A stretch of DNA of 64,000 nt from Loripinus fragilis (lineage: Eukaryota; Mollusca; Bivalvia; Lucinida; Lucinidae): the NCBI GenBank assembly GCA_964019695.1, contig OZ026524.1:25274164-25338163 (forward strand), given 5' to 3'. Position numbers and translations under genes: made by a program. This document shows, piece by piece, positions 49,503 through 62,550 of the stretch (within the stretch, counting starts at the first letter, position 1; each line of letters opens with the position of its first letter). Under the pieces are notes generated by a model. The model searched no databases and had not been told where the DNA came from. It saw only the letters and a list, made by a program, of their open reading frames with translations.

Positions 49503-49667
49503 GATGAACCGCAAGCCACAGTTATGCCCAAACAACGACGCCTGAAAAAACGACCTTTATGTGATTTGATTCGAGAGAACCAAACGGCGTATAACCGTTT
49601 TATCACAAAGAAAATGCCAAAACTTTTACGTCAACTTGGCGTAAGCTCAAGTTCAGATGAAAATTGA
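49503..49667 (+). pseudogene. In-frame continuation after the TAA of the Myb/SANT gene
   Basis: In the same frame as exon 2, 54 further codons are open to TGA at 49665-49667. They encode a basic patch (PKQRRLKKRP), a DLIRENQTAYNRFI segment and a serine/acidic end (SSSSDEN), a composition consistent with a genuine nuclear-protein C-terminus. The simplest reading is a nonsense change at 49500 in an originally ~205-residue protein; stop readthrough is possible but unsupported. Confidence 0.55.
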
Positions 49668-49767
49668 ATGTATATTAACAAGAATAAATTGTTAGTATTC
49701 AGTATTTGGTTACTCTATTATTTTCTGAAGATCTTAGCGAACTCATATTGTACTAGAACCCTTATAA

Positions 49768-50466
49768 AATAGTGAGTATGATCACGAAATACCACAATCA
49801 CAATACGCAGACAACCCCATGGCACCACGAGGAAGAGCCACCCAACCATCACGAGACACCAGGAAGACAAATTAAGCAAAGCAACCAGCTCTCTCTTCCC
49901 CATCAAGATGCTTGCAAAACTAGAATGGACATAAAGTAACGTACAACAAAACATAGAACAATTACAGACTCCCACAATGGGAGCAACAGCAAACAAAAAA
50001 TCAACAACAAAACCACCGCCTTAGAACAGACAGCATCCTAAGCCACCCAGGGGCTTTAGTGAATTTTACTGGTACCAAATCTTTGCTCTAGATTCTGCTG
50101 TTGTTGAAGTATAAGAAATGTTCAGCTCGCATGGTGGCCATATAACTAATGCAATGTATGGTAATGGAGAAACACTCTAATCAAATTAACACACCATGAT
50201 GAAACAAAGAAAATTGCTCATGACTCACAGATAGTCAGAGCTAAAAAACCATCAAGTTGAGCCACGGTGGGTCCAGCTACAGATAAGCATCAGGCACCAA
50301 CCCACCGATTAAAGCTTAACGTCAGAGCCGTCATAGAGTCAGAGGCCTGACCCACCGTAGTGCAGTTAAAGAGGAAACCATAGCTATAAACCGTGATTGG
50401 GTTTAAAACTAGGCATACAGACTGTCGCATGGTATCCAAGTTATATCCAACCCTTATATAACGTTA
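49768..50466 (-). mobile_element. Retroposon 3' end, subfamily B, longest copy
   Basis: On the minus strand it starts with a decayed coding tail (GGTTGGATATAACTTGGATA, TTTCCTCTTTAACTGCACTA, GACTCTATGACGGCTCTGAC), passes through GCTGGACCCACCGTGGCTC, CAACAACAGCAGAATCTAGA and ends GTATTTCGTGATCATACTCA. It is a reference for the other B copies. Confidence 0.85.
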
Positions 50467-51524
50467 AACTGGTACATGTAGCTACCGTGAAAACCATTTA
50501 CGGCACTAGTCATATAAATGGGACATAACAGTGAATGTGCATGTGGAGATCAGGATTTACACTATTCCCTCTACTATCGTAAAATTTATAATCAGCAAAT
50601 GAAACCTATTGAATTTTTCCGAACTGGAAGGCTGATTGCTTTGTTTCCTGTTTAAGTAAAATAAACTTGTTTACTTATTTTATATGGAGTTCCACTGCCA
50701 ATGTATGTTTTTCTCTCTCATCTTTTAAATCTGCAACAATCTGAAACCTTTCGAGTCTATCATCTAAATGACCCGATTTTCTTTCTGAATTATGAAATGC
50801 AAGTTTTGAGAGCACTTGCACGAATATTCGCCTTGGGTTACAAAACAGGTTATCTCAAATAATGGCTTGGCTACGTCTATGCCGAGTTACAAATGAATTG
50901 ACCGACACCGAAAATATTTATTTAGGTTTATACTGAGAGTTGTATCGGCTGTGGGACTCGGTATATATTCAGAGCAGATGCATTATTCCTGGTTGTTTTC
51001 CTTGTGTTCTATAAAATTGACGCCATGGATACTTAAAACAATAGCAACAACCTAAGTAATGTTGTTTCATCTTTTTATCTAAATATGAGTTGCCGATTGC
51101 CAATGAGCACTTTATTGCATTTTTTCTTGCTATATGTCAGTCATGAGGGACCAGCATCGCAAGTTTTGCCGACACATTTAAAGTCCAGCTGGAGTATACT
51201 CAGGATATGCGACAACCACACACCTCAGGTCACTACATAGCACTGTCATAACCTTCATAGTGTCCCTGTAGTTTATTCTCATATAAGATAGTATAGTCAT
51301 TGAGTCTGTCAAAATTGTACTTTTCGGAGTATTTTACCCTTGCTCCTGATTGCTTCGTTTTAGCTCACCTAACCCACAGGGTCAAGTTAAGTGTGATCGT
51401 TCGATGTTTTTCATCCGTTAAACATCAGTCGTCCCTCTGTCAAAAACTGCTTCAAACGACATCTACTTCTGAACGACTGGCAGGGTGGTAACCAAACACT
51501 AGAATGTTTATCTTGCCAGTTTCC
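50467..51524. other. No recognised feature
   Basis: About 1 kb with no repeat partner in the window and no credible frame. Confidence 0.55.
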
Positions 51525-53040
51525 ACATATGTGCTCATCTTCGATGTGTGAATAATCATAATGCAAACTTCAAATATAAAGGAATGAAATTCGTTTACCT
51601 ACAAATTACACACAAATTACACATTTAAGCACTCCAAAGATGGTCTAGATGCAATAATGTCTAACTTCAACACTCAAAAATATCAGCACAAAATATAGGG
51701 AGCACATGTTCAATGTGTGAACAATCATATTGCAACGTTTGAATATGAAGGAATGAAAAGTGCTCTAGTTACAGATTACACAAACCAGACAACCACTAAG
51801 CATTTCGGATGGAAGAAAATGTCTAAGTTCAAGAAGCCTAAAAATGGGAAAATAATTATCAAATGTGCACAAAATAGAAGGTGCACATGTTTAATGTATG
51901 AACAATCATTTTGTAAAATTTGAATATAAAGGAATGAAAACTGTTTGAGTTGCAGAGTACACAACCCAGACACTATCTAAGCATTTTGAACAGAAAAATG
52001 TCTAAGTTCAAGACCGCCAAAAATGATAATAAATATTCTTGAAATGTGTTCAAAATAAGAGGTGCACATTTTCAATCGGCGAACATTCATTATGCAAAGT
52101 TTGGCTATAAAGGAACGAATATTGTAGGATATATAGATTACACAAACTAGGCACCCCCTAAGCATTCCTGATGGGGAAAAATATCTAAGTTCACCACCCG
52201 TCAAAAATAAGAAAATATTTATCAAATGTGCATAAAATAGGTGGTGCATATCTTCAATGTGTGAACAATCACTATGCAATAGTTGAGTATTAAGGAATAA
52301 AAACTGTTAGATTTATAAATTACACAAAAGTAGGAAGTGAGTATGATCAGGAAATACCACAATCACAAACAGCAGACAACCCCGCGGCACCGCGAGGAAG
52401 AGCCGCTCAACCATCACGAGACACCAGGAAGACACATTAAGCAAAGCAATCAGCTCTCTCTTCCCCATCAAGATGATTGCAATACTAGAATGGACATAAA
52501 GTAGCTTTACAACAAAGCATAAAACAATTACAGACTCCCACAATGGGAGTAACAATAAACAAAAAAGTCAACAACAACAGAACCACCGCCTTAGAATGGA
52601 CAGCAGCCTTAGCCACCGGGGGGCTTAAATGCATTTTACTGGTACCAAATCTTCGCCCTAGATTCTGCTGTTGTTGAAGTACCAGACACCCTTTAAGCAT
52701 TTTTGATGGAAAAATGTCTAAGTTCAACACCGCTCAAAAAAGTCGTGAAATGTGCACCAAATTGAAAGTGCGCATTGTAAATATGTGAACAATCATGATG
52801 CAAAGTTTGAATAAAAAGGAATCTAAACAGTTTTGCAGTTACATATTACACAAACCAGGCACCCTCCAAACATTTTTTACGGAAACCCTCAAAAATAAAA
52901 AAAAAACTCGTGAAATGTGCAAAGAATAGAAGGCACACATCTTTAATATTAGAAAGTTTGAATAAAAAGGAATGAAAACTTTTGGAGTTACAGATTACAC
53001 AAACTAGGCACCCCAAAAGTGTTGTGCACGGGCGACAGAC
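51525..53040 (+). repeat. ~182-bp tandem array, ~7 copies (pearl/Helitron-like candidate)
   Basis: The phrase GTGAACAATCATATTGCAA, followed by TTTGAATATAAAGGAATGAA, GATTACACAAACCAG, CACCCTCTAAGCATTT and GTGCACAAAATAGAAGGTGC, recurs from 51548 at spacings 168, 180, 183 and 181 bp. It is then split by a retroposon (52336-52683), resumes at ~52684 and fades by 53040. Tandem ~160-180 bp cores are a hallmark of bivalve pearl-type, Helitron-related elements; I infer that class from architecture only. Confidence 0.8.
52336..52683 (-). mobile_element. Retroposon 3' end, subfamily B, inside the 182-bp array
   Basis: The plus strand starts GTGAGTATGATCAGGAAATA and ends GATTCTGCTGTTGTTGAAGT, matching 49771-50105 closely. 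It breaks one 182-bp unit between TTACACAAA and CCAGACACC. AGTA is found at both borders and may be a target duplication. Confidence 0.85.
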
Positions 53041-53780
<740 letters not shown>

Positions 53781-53875
53781 AGTTTGGTATTAAAATCTTT
53801 GAAATTAACTTTGGTACATATAAGCCATGTTCAAATCATGAGATTCACGTGTTGTTCGAACTTGACAAAGCCTGT

Positions 53876-54540
53876 CTGGGCCCTGATTTGTTTGCATAAC
53901 GTTAGACTGGGGAGCAATGCGGCCTTGACTGATCATTTCGCCTATGCTTTTGTTTGCGAAAACGTGACGTTGTGGCGACGTTATGACGTTCGAAAGTTTG
54001 ACGCTGGCGTATTTTGTTTAGAAAAATCCAGTGTAAGAAAAAATTATATTATAGTGTTTAAGCGACGTTTTCAGTGTGGTTAGATTAAATCGGGTAAGCT
54101 ATGCAAAAATAACGATCGTATATGTTTGTTTCGTTGCATTAACACTTGCATGGTCCCTCGGACGATGTTTGAACACTCGGCATAACGGCCTCGTGTTCAA
54201 ACAGCTTCCTCTAGACTAAACAAATGTAAATGCATAAAACAACATGTGTGATCCTTATATTCTTGCATAGAATTCGTGACGCGAAGCTGTTTTTTGAAAA
54301 CACAAAAATCCATGTGAAAATTATATGATTAATGTGCTGTTTGAACATGGCTTTAAACTTATCAAATAGTGGAGCGGGAAATGTCTGATTTTTGAGACAA
54401 TCATGCACTTCCGGATACAAGCATGAGACTTTCAGATTATGTTCTTCAAACCTTTCTTGTAAATATTTTCTCGTTAGCCATCGCAATTGTTTCCATTTTC
54501 AAGATGGCTAACGGAAATTTCAAAATGGCTGCCAAATTCA
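53876..54540 (+). repeat. Dispersed block, left copy
   Basis: 53876-54115 (TGATTTGTTTGCATAACGTT; GCGAAAACGTGACGTTGTGG; TTTAAGCGACGTTTTCAGTG) is a direct relative of 58209-58463. The section 54345-54540 (GTGGAGCGGGAAATG; ATGCACTTCCGGATACAAGC; TTTTCAAGATGGC) is the inverted relative of about 58040-58200. Confidence 0.75.
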
Positions 54541-54659
54541 TATGTTACAGTACCTCACATTGTACAGTGTAAACATGACCTATAACCTCAAAAAATCAAT
54601 AATCCAATGGGAGTCTGTATGTATCTGTCTTTGTTTACGTCCACATTATGGAAGTTTAT

Positions 54660-55005
54660 CTGCACAGTGTGTAGTACTGGTTAGGCAGAGCGGAAAGTGA
54701 CAAAAAGAAGGCACATGCAGATATAAGCATGAAACTTGCTAAAAATGTTCATGAGTATGAGTAACTTGAATATTTATCCTAAGCCAATCAAAATTGGCCT
54801 ATTTTCAGGATGGTGGTACTAAAATCCAAGATGGCCGCAGCAAAAAAACGTCTTATCAGGAAATGAAGATTTTACACGATACAAAGCAATTAAAACATCT
54901 AAAATGGTATAGTAGGATGAAATATATCATAAAATAATATTGGTTACCTTGAATCAGCCCTATCTGATTATTAAAGAATCAGTTGTAAAATGGATGGAAA
55001 TGGGG
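54660..55005 (-). repeat. Dispersed block, second inverted copy
   Basis: The sequence from GAGCGGAAAGTGACAAAAAG through AAATCCAAGATGGCCGC, GAAATGAAGATTTTACACGA and CATCTAAAATGGTATAGTAG is the complement of 57900-58190. Positions 55006-55529 show a G-run (54998-55018) and otherwise nothing recognised. Confidence 0.75.
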
Positions 55006-55529
55006 GGGGGGGGAGGGGGTAGGTTAAACGGACTAAAATGCGATGTTATCGTCAAACAATGGTAAAAATGCAAATAGATGTTGTTTGCGCTACAATCACA
55101 TTATAAGCTATGAATTATGTAAGTACTAGATAAGCAATAAACAGGAACTGGAGCAATCAAACGCAACATATCGCTCTTAAAACCAAAATGATAATGATTA
55201 AAAATACAAATAGACCAAAATACAATGAGAACAAATGGCCAATCGAGTGGGCAGCTATTTCTCATAAGGTGGCCACTCAGCAACCCAAACAGAACTTAAA
55301 GTATAATGAACAAGCATAAGCATCATTACCAAAACTCTGACACCAAAAGAAATACTTATTATAATTAATGTAGGTAAGATTTAATGGTCAGATAAAATAA
55401 ATCGGGGATTTTTAAAGGAAATGTGAATAAATTGTATAAAATTAGATCTTTGTCGAACTACTATATTTTCATGTAAAATCATAAAAAAAGAATACTGGAA
55501 AATGCATATTGCTTGGTACAATGTAATAA

Positions 55530-55685
55530 AGGGGCAAAGATCAGGAATCAATACAATCAAGTACCAAACCTGACCCAGGATACCCCATGGAAAGTGACAA
55601 ATACACAATTTTACATAAAAACGAGAGCCAAGTGGTCAGCCCTTTCCAAGCAGGTGACCACAAGGCAGCAATTAACAGCCTCTGC
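55530..55685 (-). mobile_element. Retroposon 3' end, subfamily A
   Basis: GCAAAGATCAGGAATCAATA, CAATCAAGTACCAAACCTGA, CCCAGGATACC and GAGAGCCAAGTGGTCAGCC are the complement of 10805-10953. It retains the last ~150 bases. Confidence 0.8.
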
Positions 55686-55800
55686 TATAAGTAGCACTTC
55701 CAATTAGTACCCCCTTGTTGACTGGTCACAATAGCTCAAGTGGTAGAGCGTCCGTTTCTAGAGCTGGAGGTCGCAGGTTGAAAAAAACAAAACTCAGCCA
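55686..55800 (+). mobile_element. tRNA-like short element, family 3, plus copy
   Basis: CACAATAGCTCAAGTGGTAG followed by AGCGTCC and GGTCGCAGGTTGAA resembles a tRNA head with A and B boxes. The preceding TGCTATAAGTAGCACTTCC and CCCCCTTGTTGACTGGTC are shared, inverted, with 56365-56470. The two may be ends of one ~780-bp element or two SINEs in opposite orientation. Confidence 0.55.
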
Positions 55801-56286
55801 TATCACACTGAAATGATTCAAAATGGAACCAATTGCTACATTGCTTGGTTCTGAGCACAATCAGACATGCGATGGATTTTCTTATCTCACTCACTACTAA
55901 CACAACTCACACTTATCTAAAAACTAAAAACAACAACAAAAATTTGCTTCCTAGTACTTGGCTCACCAAATGCCATCTGGTGTCTCCCTTGGTGGTTGAG
56001 ATGTATCGAAAGAAAGATTTGAGTTTTTGAATGCTGAACTATGAAGCTCCAGTTGCATAGGGTGGTTACCTAGCTGTCGTGGCGCTATAATGATGATCAA
56101 TACTATCAGGATTATACTATAGTGATTGACTCCTTTTGAAGTAAGGCTGAACAAACTTCTCCTTTTTCCATAAATGTTGATCCCTTTTAATTCTTATTTT
56201 GAGGACCCTCAAAATGCATATTCCGTACTGGTAAAGGGCGTGTATTGAAGTCTTCTGGTAAACGACTAAAGCCCAACATATATAAC

Positions 56287-56355
56287 ACCTATCTACCTAC
56301 CTACCTTACCTTACCTAACCTAACCTAACCTCCCTACCTACTTACCTTAACCTTG
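56287..56355. repeat. (CCTA)/(ACCT) microsatellite
   Basis: Tandem CTACCTACC units passing into CCTTACCTAACCTAACC. A matching GGTAGGTAGG tract lies at 57182-57195 and another at 57527-57536. Confidence 0.85.
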
Positions 56356-56364
56356 GTTTTCAAC

Positions 56365-56470
56365 TTACAACCTCCAGTTCCAGAACCGCATGCCCTACAA
56401 CTTGAGCTATTGCGACAAGTCAACAAGGGGGCCTAATTATGGGAAGTGCTTTTTTATAGCAGGGACTCCC
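56365..56470 (-). mobile_element. tRNA-like short element, family 3, minus copy
   Basis: The minus strand reads GCACTTCCCATAATTAGG, CCCCCTTGTTGACTTGTCGC, AATAGCTCAAGTTGTAGGGC, closely following the plus copy at 55686. Positions 56471-57120 hold no other recognised feature. Confidence 0.55.
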
Positions 56471-57124
56471 GCCATGAAAAAGGTTCCACCACCACAAGAG
56501 GAATGTGTGAATGTAAAGCAAGCATACTTCACTCATACTTTTAAAGAACCCACTGCACTGATAATCAAGGTATTCTTCCTTTGAAACCTGTCCCTGTCAG
56601 AACAAGAAAATATGTCATTGTAACTTATAATCTAGACGATTGTGTTATACATGTAGTAAGATGGGCTGCATACCATGCCTCAAAACATTGAGCACTGCAA
56701 TTATAGCCTAGCATATCTGCTTTACTAAATTGACCAGACGCAGGTATAGCACCATCTGAGACTGAAGAGTCATGTATTATTGCCTCTAGTGTCACATGTT
56801 AGCATTATCAACGAGATATTAACAGGTAGAGTCCATGCTCGATAAGAGAAGAGTTGTGTAGTTGGTCACAGTATGGTACTTTATTCACCTCATTGGAGAA
56901 GTATAGAGGGTTTTCTTCATACTTCTAACTGTAAATCTGTTTCGTCATCCTACTCTATTGAGCACGGACTATAGAGGACAAGCAAAGAAGAAGAAAATCT
57001 ATCCACAGCTTATGTTTTGGAGTCAAATATTGACTTATGAGCTTCTTATAATTATGCTCTATTCTTATCGCCATTATATAATATTACTTGTATCATTATT
57101 ATTATCATTTTTTTATTATCTTAA

Positions 57125-57592
57125 TTAATGATAGGCCTAAATGAATACATGTGTGGTTCCTTTTTCGAGCCACAAAAATAGGGTAGGTAGGTAGGCTCTA
57201 ACATAAAACTAAGACATAACATTAAAACATGATGACGGCATTGATTATTCTACTGACTATTTAATAGTGTATATGGAGTCTGAGTGAACAAATTTTGATG
57301 TATTATAAAAAGGCCTAAATGATGTCACTACACTATTTTAAGCCCAAAACCTTTATATGGCAGTTAGTTCAGGAAATTGTTTTATTGAGTTCAAAACCTT
57401 TATATGGTAGTTAGTTCAGGTAATTATTTTATTGAGTTACGTTTAACACAGACAACCGTTTCAAAATTTTCAATATGCCTGTTTTAGTTTTTTTTTCCAA
57501 AGGCCATTTTTAATGTTTATGAAAGGGTAGGTAGGGGAAAAGGAACCACACTATATTCCTTTAAGCCTTATCATTAATACAAAATACATCAT
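57125..57592. mobile_element. ~470-bp element with ~35-bp inverted ends
   Basis: Left AATGATAGGCCTAAATGAAT, then GTGTGGTTCC; right GGAACCACAC, then ATTCCTTTAAGCCTTATCAT. Inside is a two-copy direct repeat of 47 bp at 57345-57438 (AACCTTTATATGGCAGTTAG). Confidence 0.65.
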
Positions 57593-57879
57593 ACCAAACA
57601 GTATGCATTGTCCAGTATTACAATCATTATTTACTTAGAAGTTATGGTAGTTTAAAAAGGAGAGAATTTTAGTTAATTTATTCACATTTTACCCTAATGA
57701 CCCACATTTATACTATATGACCATTATATCAAACCTACAATAATTATAATAGGCAAAACTAATTCATAGTTTATAATAGGAGTGTAGCTCAGACCAGCAA
57801 ATCAACATCTAGTTGCATTTCTACCATTGTTTGATGGCAACACAGCATTTTTAGTCAATTTTACTTAATTTTCCCCCAT

Positions 57880-58510
57880 TTTGGCCCCATTTAACCCCTG
57901 TTCTCAAATAATATTGCTAATTTCAAGAAAACCTTTATCCTTTTATAATGTATTGCATCCAACAATACCATTTTAGATGTTATTTTAATTCTTTGTATGA
58001 TGTAAAATCTTCATTTCATGATTTTACGCTCATTGTGGCGGCCATGTTGGATTTTAGCGCCGCCATCTTGAAAATTGACCAATTCGGATTGGCTAACGAG
58101 AAAAATTCCAACAACTCATGCTAATGAACAATCCTACCAAGTTTCATGCTTGTATCCGGATGTGCATGATTATTGTCACTTCCCGCTCCACTAATAAAAG
58201 TCTAAACTGGGTCCTGGTTTGTTTGACATGACATTACAAGGGAATGCGCTGCAGCCTTGATTGATTATTTTGCCAATGGTTTTTGTTCGCGAAAACGTTG
58301 CGTGCGCCTTTGACGTTGTGGCGACGTCTTGAAACTCGAAAGTTGACACTGACGCCATTTTGTTTTGAGGGTCCAGTGCAAGAATATGGATAATTTAATG
58401 CTTAAGCGACGTTTTCAGCGCAGTTCATATTGGAATCAGGTAAACTATGCGAGAATAACGATCACACTGACGGCCTCATGTTCGAACAATTTCCTTGGGA
58501 CCAGCAAAAG
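57880..58510 (+). repeat. Dispersed block, right copy
   Basis: The first part is inverted relative to 54345-54540 and 54660-55005, the second direct relative to 53876-54225. It contains GCGGCCATGTTGGATTTTAG and GACGTTGTGGCGACGTC. A frame at 58365-58577 covers part of it but is not preserved in the left copy. Confidence 0.75.
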
Positions 58511-58582
58511 TTTAATAACCATTCTCTGCCGTCTCAATGACTACATTTTAAAGCACATAACGTATTTTTCAGAGTAAGTAAG

Positions 58583-58700
58583 GGTGCAAAGATCAGGAAT
58601 CGCTATAATCAAGTACCACACCTGAACCAGGATACCAAACGGAAAGCAACAAACCCACAGCCGGACACCACAAATGAGTGCCAAGAGGCCAGCCCCCCCC
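58583..58700 (-). mobile_element. Retroposon 3' end, subfamily A, short
   Basis: GCAAAGATCAGGAATCGCTA, AATCAAGTACCACACCTGAA, then CAGGATACC and GTGCCAAGAGGCCAGCCC, the complement of ~10850-10953, ending in a C-run. Confidence 0.8.
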
Positions 58701-58737
58701 CCCCCATTATTTGTCATATTTGAGACGTGACATGGGA

Positions 58738-58965
58738 TTTCCAACAATTAGGTATATGCAACCAGCAAAGCCTCAGATCAGCCTGCGCCTACGCACAGTC
58801 TGATTAGAGCCTTTGTTAGTCGCTTGAATATTATACGACTATTTAGCTGCTGAATGAACACCATTTGAAGTTTCTAAAAGGAGGCTGCACAAACTCGTCT
58901 GAGTCTACACTTGTCAAAATGCCTCATTGTTCGATATCACATGTTAAACTCCAATGCCTAAGAAT
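58738..58965 (+). repeat. Dispersed ~230-bp repeat, copy 2
   Basis: Matches 31500-31735 in the same orientation (CCTCAGATCAGCCTGCGC; TCTGAGTCTACACTTGT). Positions 58966-59446 hold no recognised feature. Confidence 0.8.
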
Positions 58966-59446
58966 GATCCCTGCTATTACATAATCATTATTGCTATGTG
59001 ATCATAGTGACCATTCATTGTCTGGTGGACAGACTGTCAGATAACCTTCATTACATTAATAAATATGAAACAAGCGTAGCTTTGTGGAGGAATCCGTCCT
59101 TTATCCTACAGAGTCCCGTCACAGAGACAAGTCCATATTTACAACATGTCGGAACATGTAGACTGACATATTGTAATCACTTGACTTGACCTCATGTATT
59201 GGTGCGACTAATATGAGAAAATGGAGAAAAAAGCTTTTCGGCTAACAAAGGCAGATGATATGAAAGACTAATCAACAAACAACGTTAATTAAATGCCGTG
59301 TTTGCCACTACTTAGACGTTTTGTCGCTAATAGCGTTGTTTTTAATAATAGGTATCTTCACTTATTTTGAGAAAGTCCCTCAACTACATATTTAAAGTCA
59401 GTGTCAGGTATCAGCGTAAGGTGTCAGTCTGTGGTTAAAAATGTCT

Positions 59447-62400
59447 AATAGTAAGACAAGACAAGAAGAGTAGAGTAAAGAATGACGCAGCCCTGTTCCT
59501 AAGAGTAAGACAAGACAAGATAAGTAGAGTAAGGAATGACGCAGACCTGTTGCTAAGAATAAGACAAAACAAGAAGAGTAGAGTAAAGGATAAGCAGACC
59601 TGTTCATAATAGTAAGAAGAGACAAGAAGAGTAGAGTAAAGAATGACGCAGCCCTGTTCCTAAGAGTAAGACAAGACAAGATAAGTAGAGTAAGAAATGG
59701 CGCAGACCTGTTGCTAAAAACAAGACAAGACAAGAGGAGTAGATTAAAGAATGACGCAGACCTGTTGCTAAAAGTAAGACAAGACAAGAAAAGTAGAGTT
59801 AAGAATGACGCAGACATGTTGCTATGAGTAAGATGAGACGAGAAAAGTCGAGTTAAGAATGACGCAGACCTGTTGCTTAAAGTAAGACAAGAAAAGTAGA
59901 GTAAAGAATGACGCAGACCTGTGCTAAGAGTAAGACAAGACAAGAGGAGTAGAGTTAAGAATGACACAGACCTGTTTCTAAGAGTAAGAAAAGACAAGAA
60001 GAGTAGAGGAAAAAATGACGTAAACCTGTTGCTAAGAGTAAGATGAGACAAGAAGAGTAGAGTAAAGAATAACGCAGACATGTTGCTAAGAGTAAGACAA
60101 GACAAGAGGAGTAGAGTAAGAATGGCGCAGACCTGTTGTTAAGAGTAAGACAAGACAAGAAGGGTAGAGTAAAGAATGACGCAGATCTGTTGCTAAGAGT
60201 AAGACAAGACAAGAAGGGTAGAGTTTAGAATGAAATAGACCTGTTGCTAAAAGTAAGATGAGACAAGAAAAACAGAGAGAGAAGAACGGCGGAGACCTGC
60301 TGCTAAGGGTAAGACGAGACAAGAAGAGCAAAGAGTAGAATGATGCAGACATGTTTCTAAAAGTAAGGCAAGTCAAGAAGAGAAGCGAAAATAATGATGC
60401 AGATATGTTGCTGAAAGTAAGCAGAGACATGAAGAATAAAGAGAGAAATGAAGTAGACCTGTTGCTCAGAGCAAAATGAGACACGAATAGTAGAGGGAAG
60501 AAGGATGCAGACCTGTTGCTATGAGTAATACGAGACATAATGAGTAGAGAGACGAATGATGCAGAGTTGTTGCTTAGAATGATGCAAGACAAGAAGAGTA
60601 GAGAAGAACAATGGCACAGACCTGTTGCTACCAGTGTGATGAGACCTGAATAGTATAGAGGAGAGAAGAATCATGCAGACCTGTTGCTTAGGGTATGATG
60701 ACATGAGAAGAGTAGAGTGAAGAATGACGCAGACCTGTTGCTAAGAGTGAGAAGAGATACTAAGAGTACAGAGAAAAATGATGCAGACATGTTGCTAAGA
60801 GTAGGATGAGACAAGATGAGTAGGGTAAGAATGACGCAGACCTGTTGCTAAATGTAGGATGAGATAAGAGGAGTAGAGAGGCACAGACTTCTTGTAAAAG
60901 GTAAGATGAGACAAGAAAAGTAGAGAGAATACTTACTCTGACCTGTTGCTAAGAGTAAGAAGAGATAAGAAGAGTACAGAGAAAATTGATGCAGACAGGT
61001 TGCTTAGAGTAAAATGAAACAAGAAGAGTAGAGAGAAAAATGACTCAGACCTGTAGCTAAGAGTAAGAAGAGATAAGAAGAGTACAGAGAAAATGATGCA
61101 GACATGTTGCTAAGAGTAAAGTGAGACAATAAGAGTAGAGAGAAAAATGGCGCAGACATTGTGCTAAGAATAAGATGCAAACCTGTTGCTACGGAATGAC
61201 GAGACAAGATGAGTAGAGAGTTGAATGACATAGACCTGTTGCTAAAAGCAAGATAATATAAGAAGAGTTCAGAGAAGATTGACGCAGACCTGTTATTAGG
61301 AGCAAGATGAGACAAAACCAGTAGAGAGAATAATAACATAGACGCGTATTTAGAGTAAGATAAATTGAGAAGAGTAGAGCAAAGAATTACACAGACATGT
61401 TGCTTAGAGTAAGACGAGAAGAGTAGAGAAAGATGCAAACAGTTTAAAAAAAAACGACCAGACAAGCAGAATTGAGAGAAGAATGCTGCAGACCTGTTGC
61501 TATACATAAGATGAGACAAGATGACTGCAGAGAAGAAAGACACAGACATGTTGCTTAGAGTAAAGAGAGATAAGAAGAGTAGAGAGAAGAATGACGCAGA
61601 TTGTTTCTTAGAGTAAGAATGTGACAAGAAGAGTATGGGAAGATTTACACAGACCTAGTTGCTAAGATTAAGATGAGACGAGAAGAGTACAGAGAAGAAT
61701 GACGAAGACATGTAGCTAAGAGTTAGATGAGACAGGAAGAGAAAAGAAAAGCATGACGCGGACCTGTTGTTAAAAATAAGAAGAGACAAGAAAAGTAGAG
61801 AGAAGAAAGGCGCAGACCTGTCGCTAAGAATGATACAAGGCAAGGAGAGTAGAGAGATTAATGATGCAGACCTGTTGCTAAAGTTAAGATTAGACAAGGT
61901 GAGTAGAAAAAAGAACGGTGCAGACCTGTATCTACAAGTAAGATGAGCCATGAATAGTAGAGAGACGAATGGCACAGGCATGTTGCTAAGGGTAAGATGA
62001 GATACGACGAATAGAGAGAAGGTATGCAGACCTGTTACTAAGAGTAAGACGAGACAGGAAGAGTAGAGTAACGAATGAGGCAGAGCAGTTCTTTAGAGCA
62101 ATATGAGACAAGACGAGTAGATGCGTAGAATAATAAAAGGACAAAAGAGTAAGGCATAGAATGATAAAGACCTGTTACAAAGAGTAGGGCGCGACAAGTA
62201 GAGTAGAGTATATAATGAGGCAGTCCTTTTTCTTAGAGTAAGACCAGCCAAGAAAAGTAGAGAAAATAATGTTGCAGACCTGTTGCTAAGAAATAATTGA
62301 GACACAAAGGGAAGAAAGAATGATGTAGACCTGTCCATAAGAGTAAGTTAAGCCATGAAGAATAGAGCGAAGAATAATGCAAACCTGTTGTAAAGAGTAA

Positions 62401-62538
62401 GAGAAGACAGGAAGAGAAGAGTAAAGGAAAGGGCAGTTGTTAAATGCAAATTGAGATACTAGTAGATTCAGAAAGAGCTAGAGCAGTTGCTTAGAATAAG
62501 AATGGACAAAAATGATACAATAAAGAATAATGCAGACC
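59447..62538 (+). repeat. Purine-rich 54-bp satellite, array 2
   Basis: Same monomer as 29790-31290. Units at 59450-60230 are close to consensus; from 60250 onward they diverge steadily (RAGACGAGACAAGAAGAG types, length variants). A run of consecutive variant monomers at 59550-59775 is shared with 30600-30830. Minus-strand frames up to 233 codons (59404-60105) are 18-residue repeat artefacts. Confidence 0.9.
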
Positions 62539-62550
62539 TGTTGCTAAGAG

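Noticed and set aside
56310..56335. CCTAACCTAACCTAACC, resembling an arthropod-type (TTAGG)n telomere repeat
   Set aside because: Only about three units, embedded in a CCTA/ACCT microsatellite with gradual transitions; not evidence for a telomere.
59404..60592. Minus-strand frames of 168-233 codons with an 18-residue repeat (SNRSASFLTLLFLSCLTL type)
   Set aside because: The period equals the DNA repeat, neighbouring units break the frame freely, and the same pattern appears in array 1; no sign of selection on protein.
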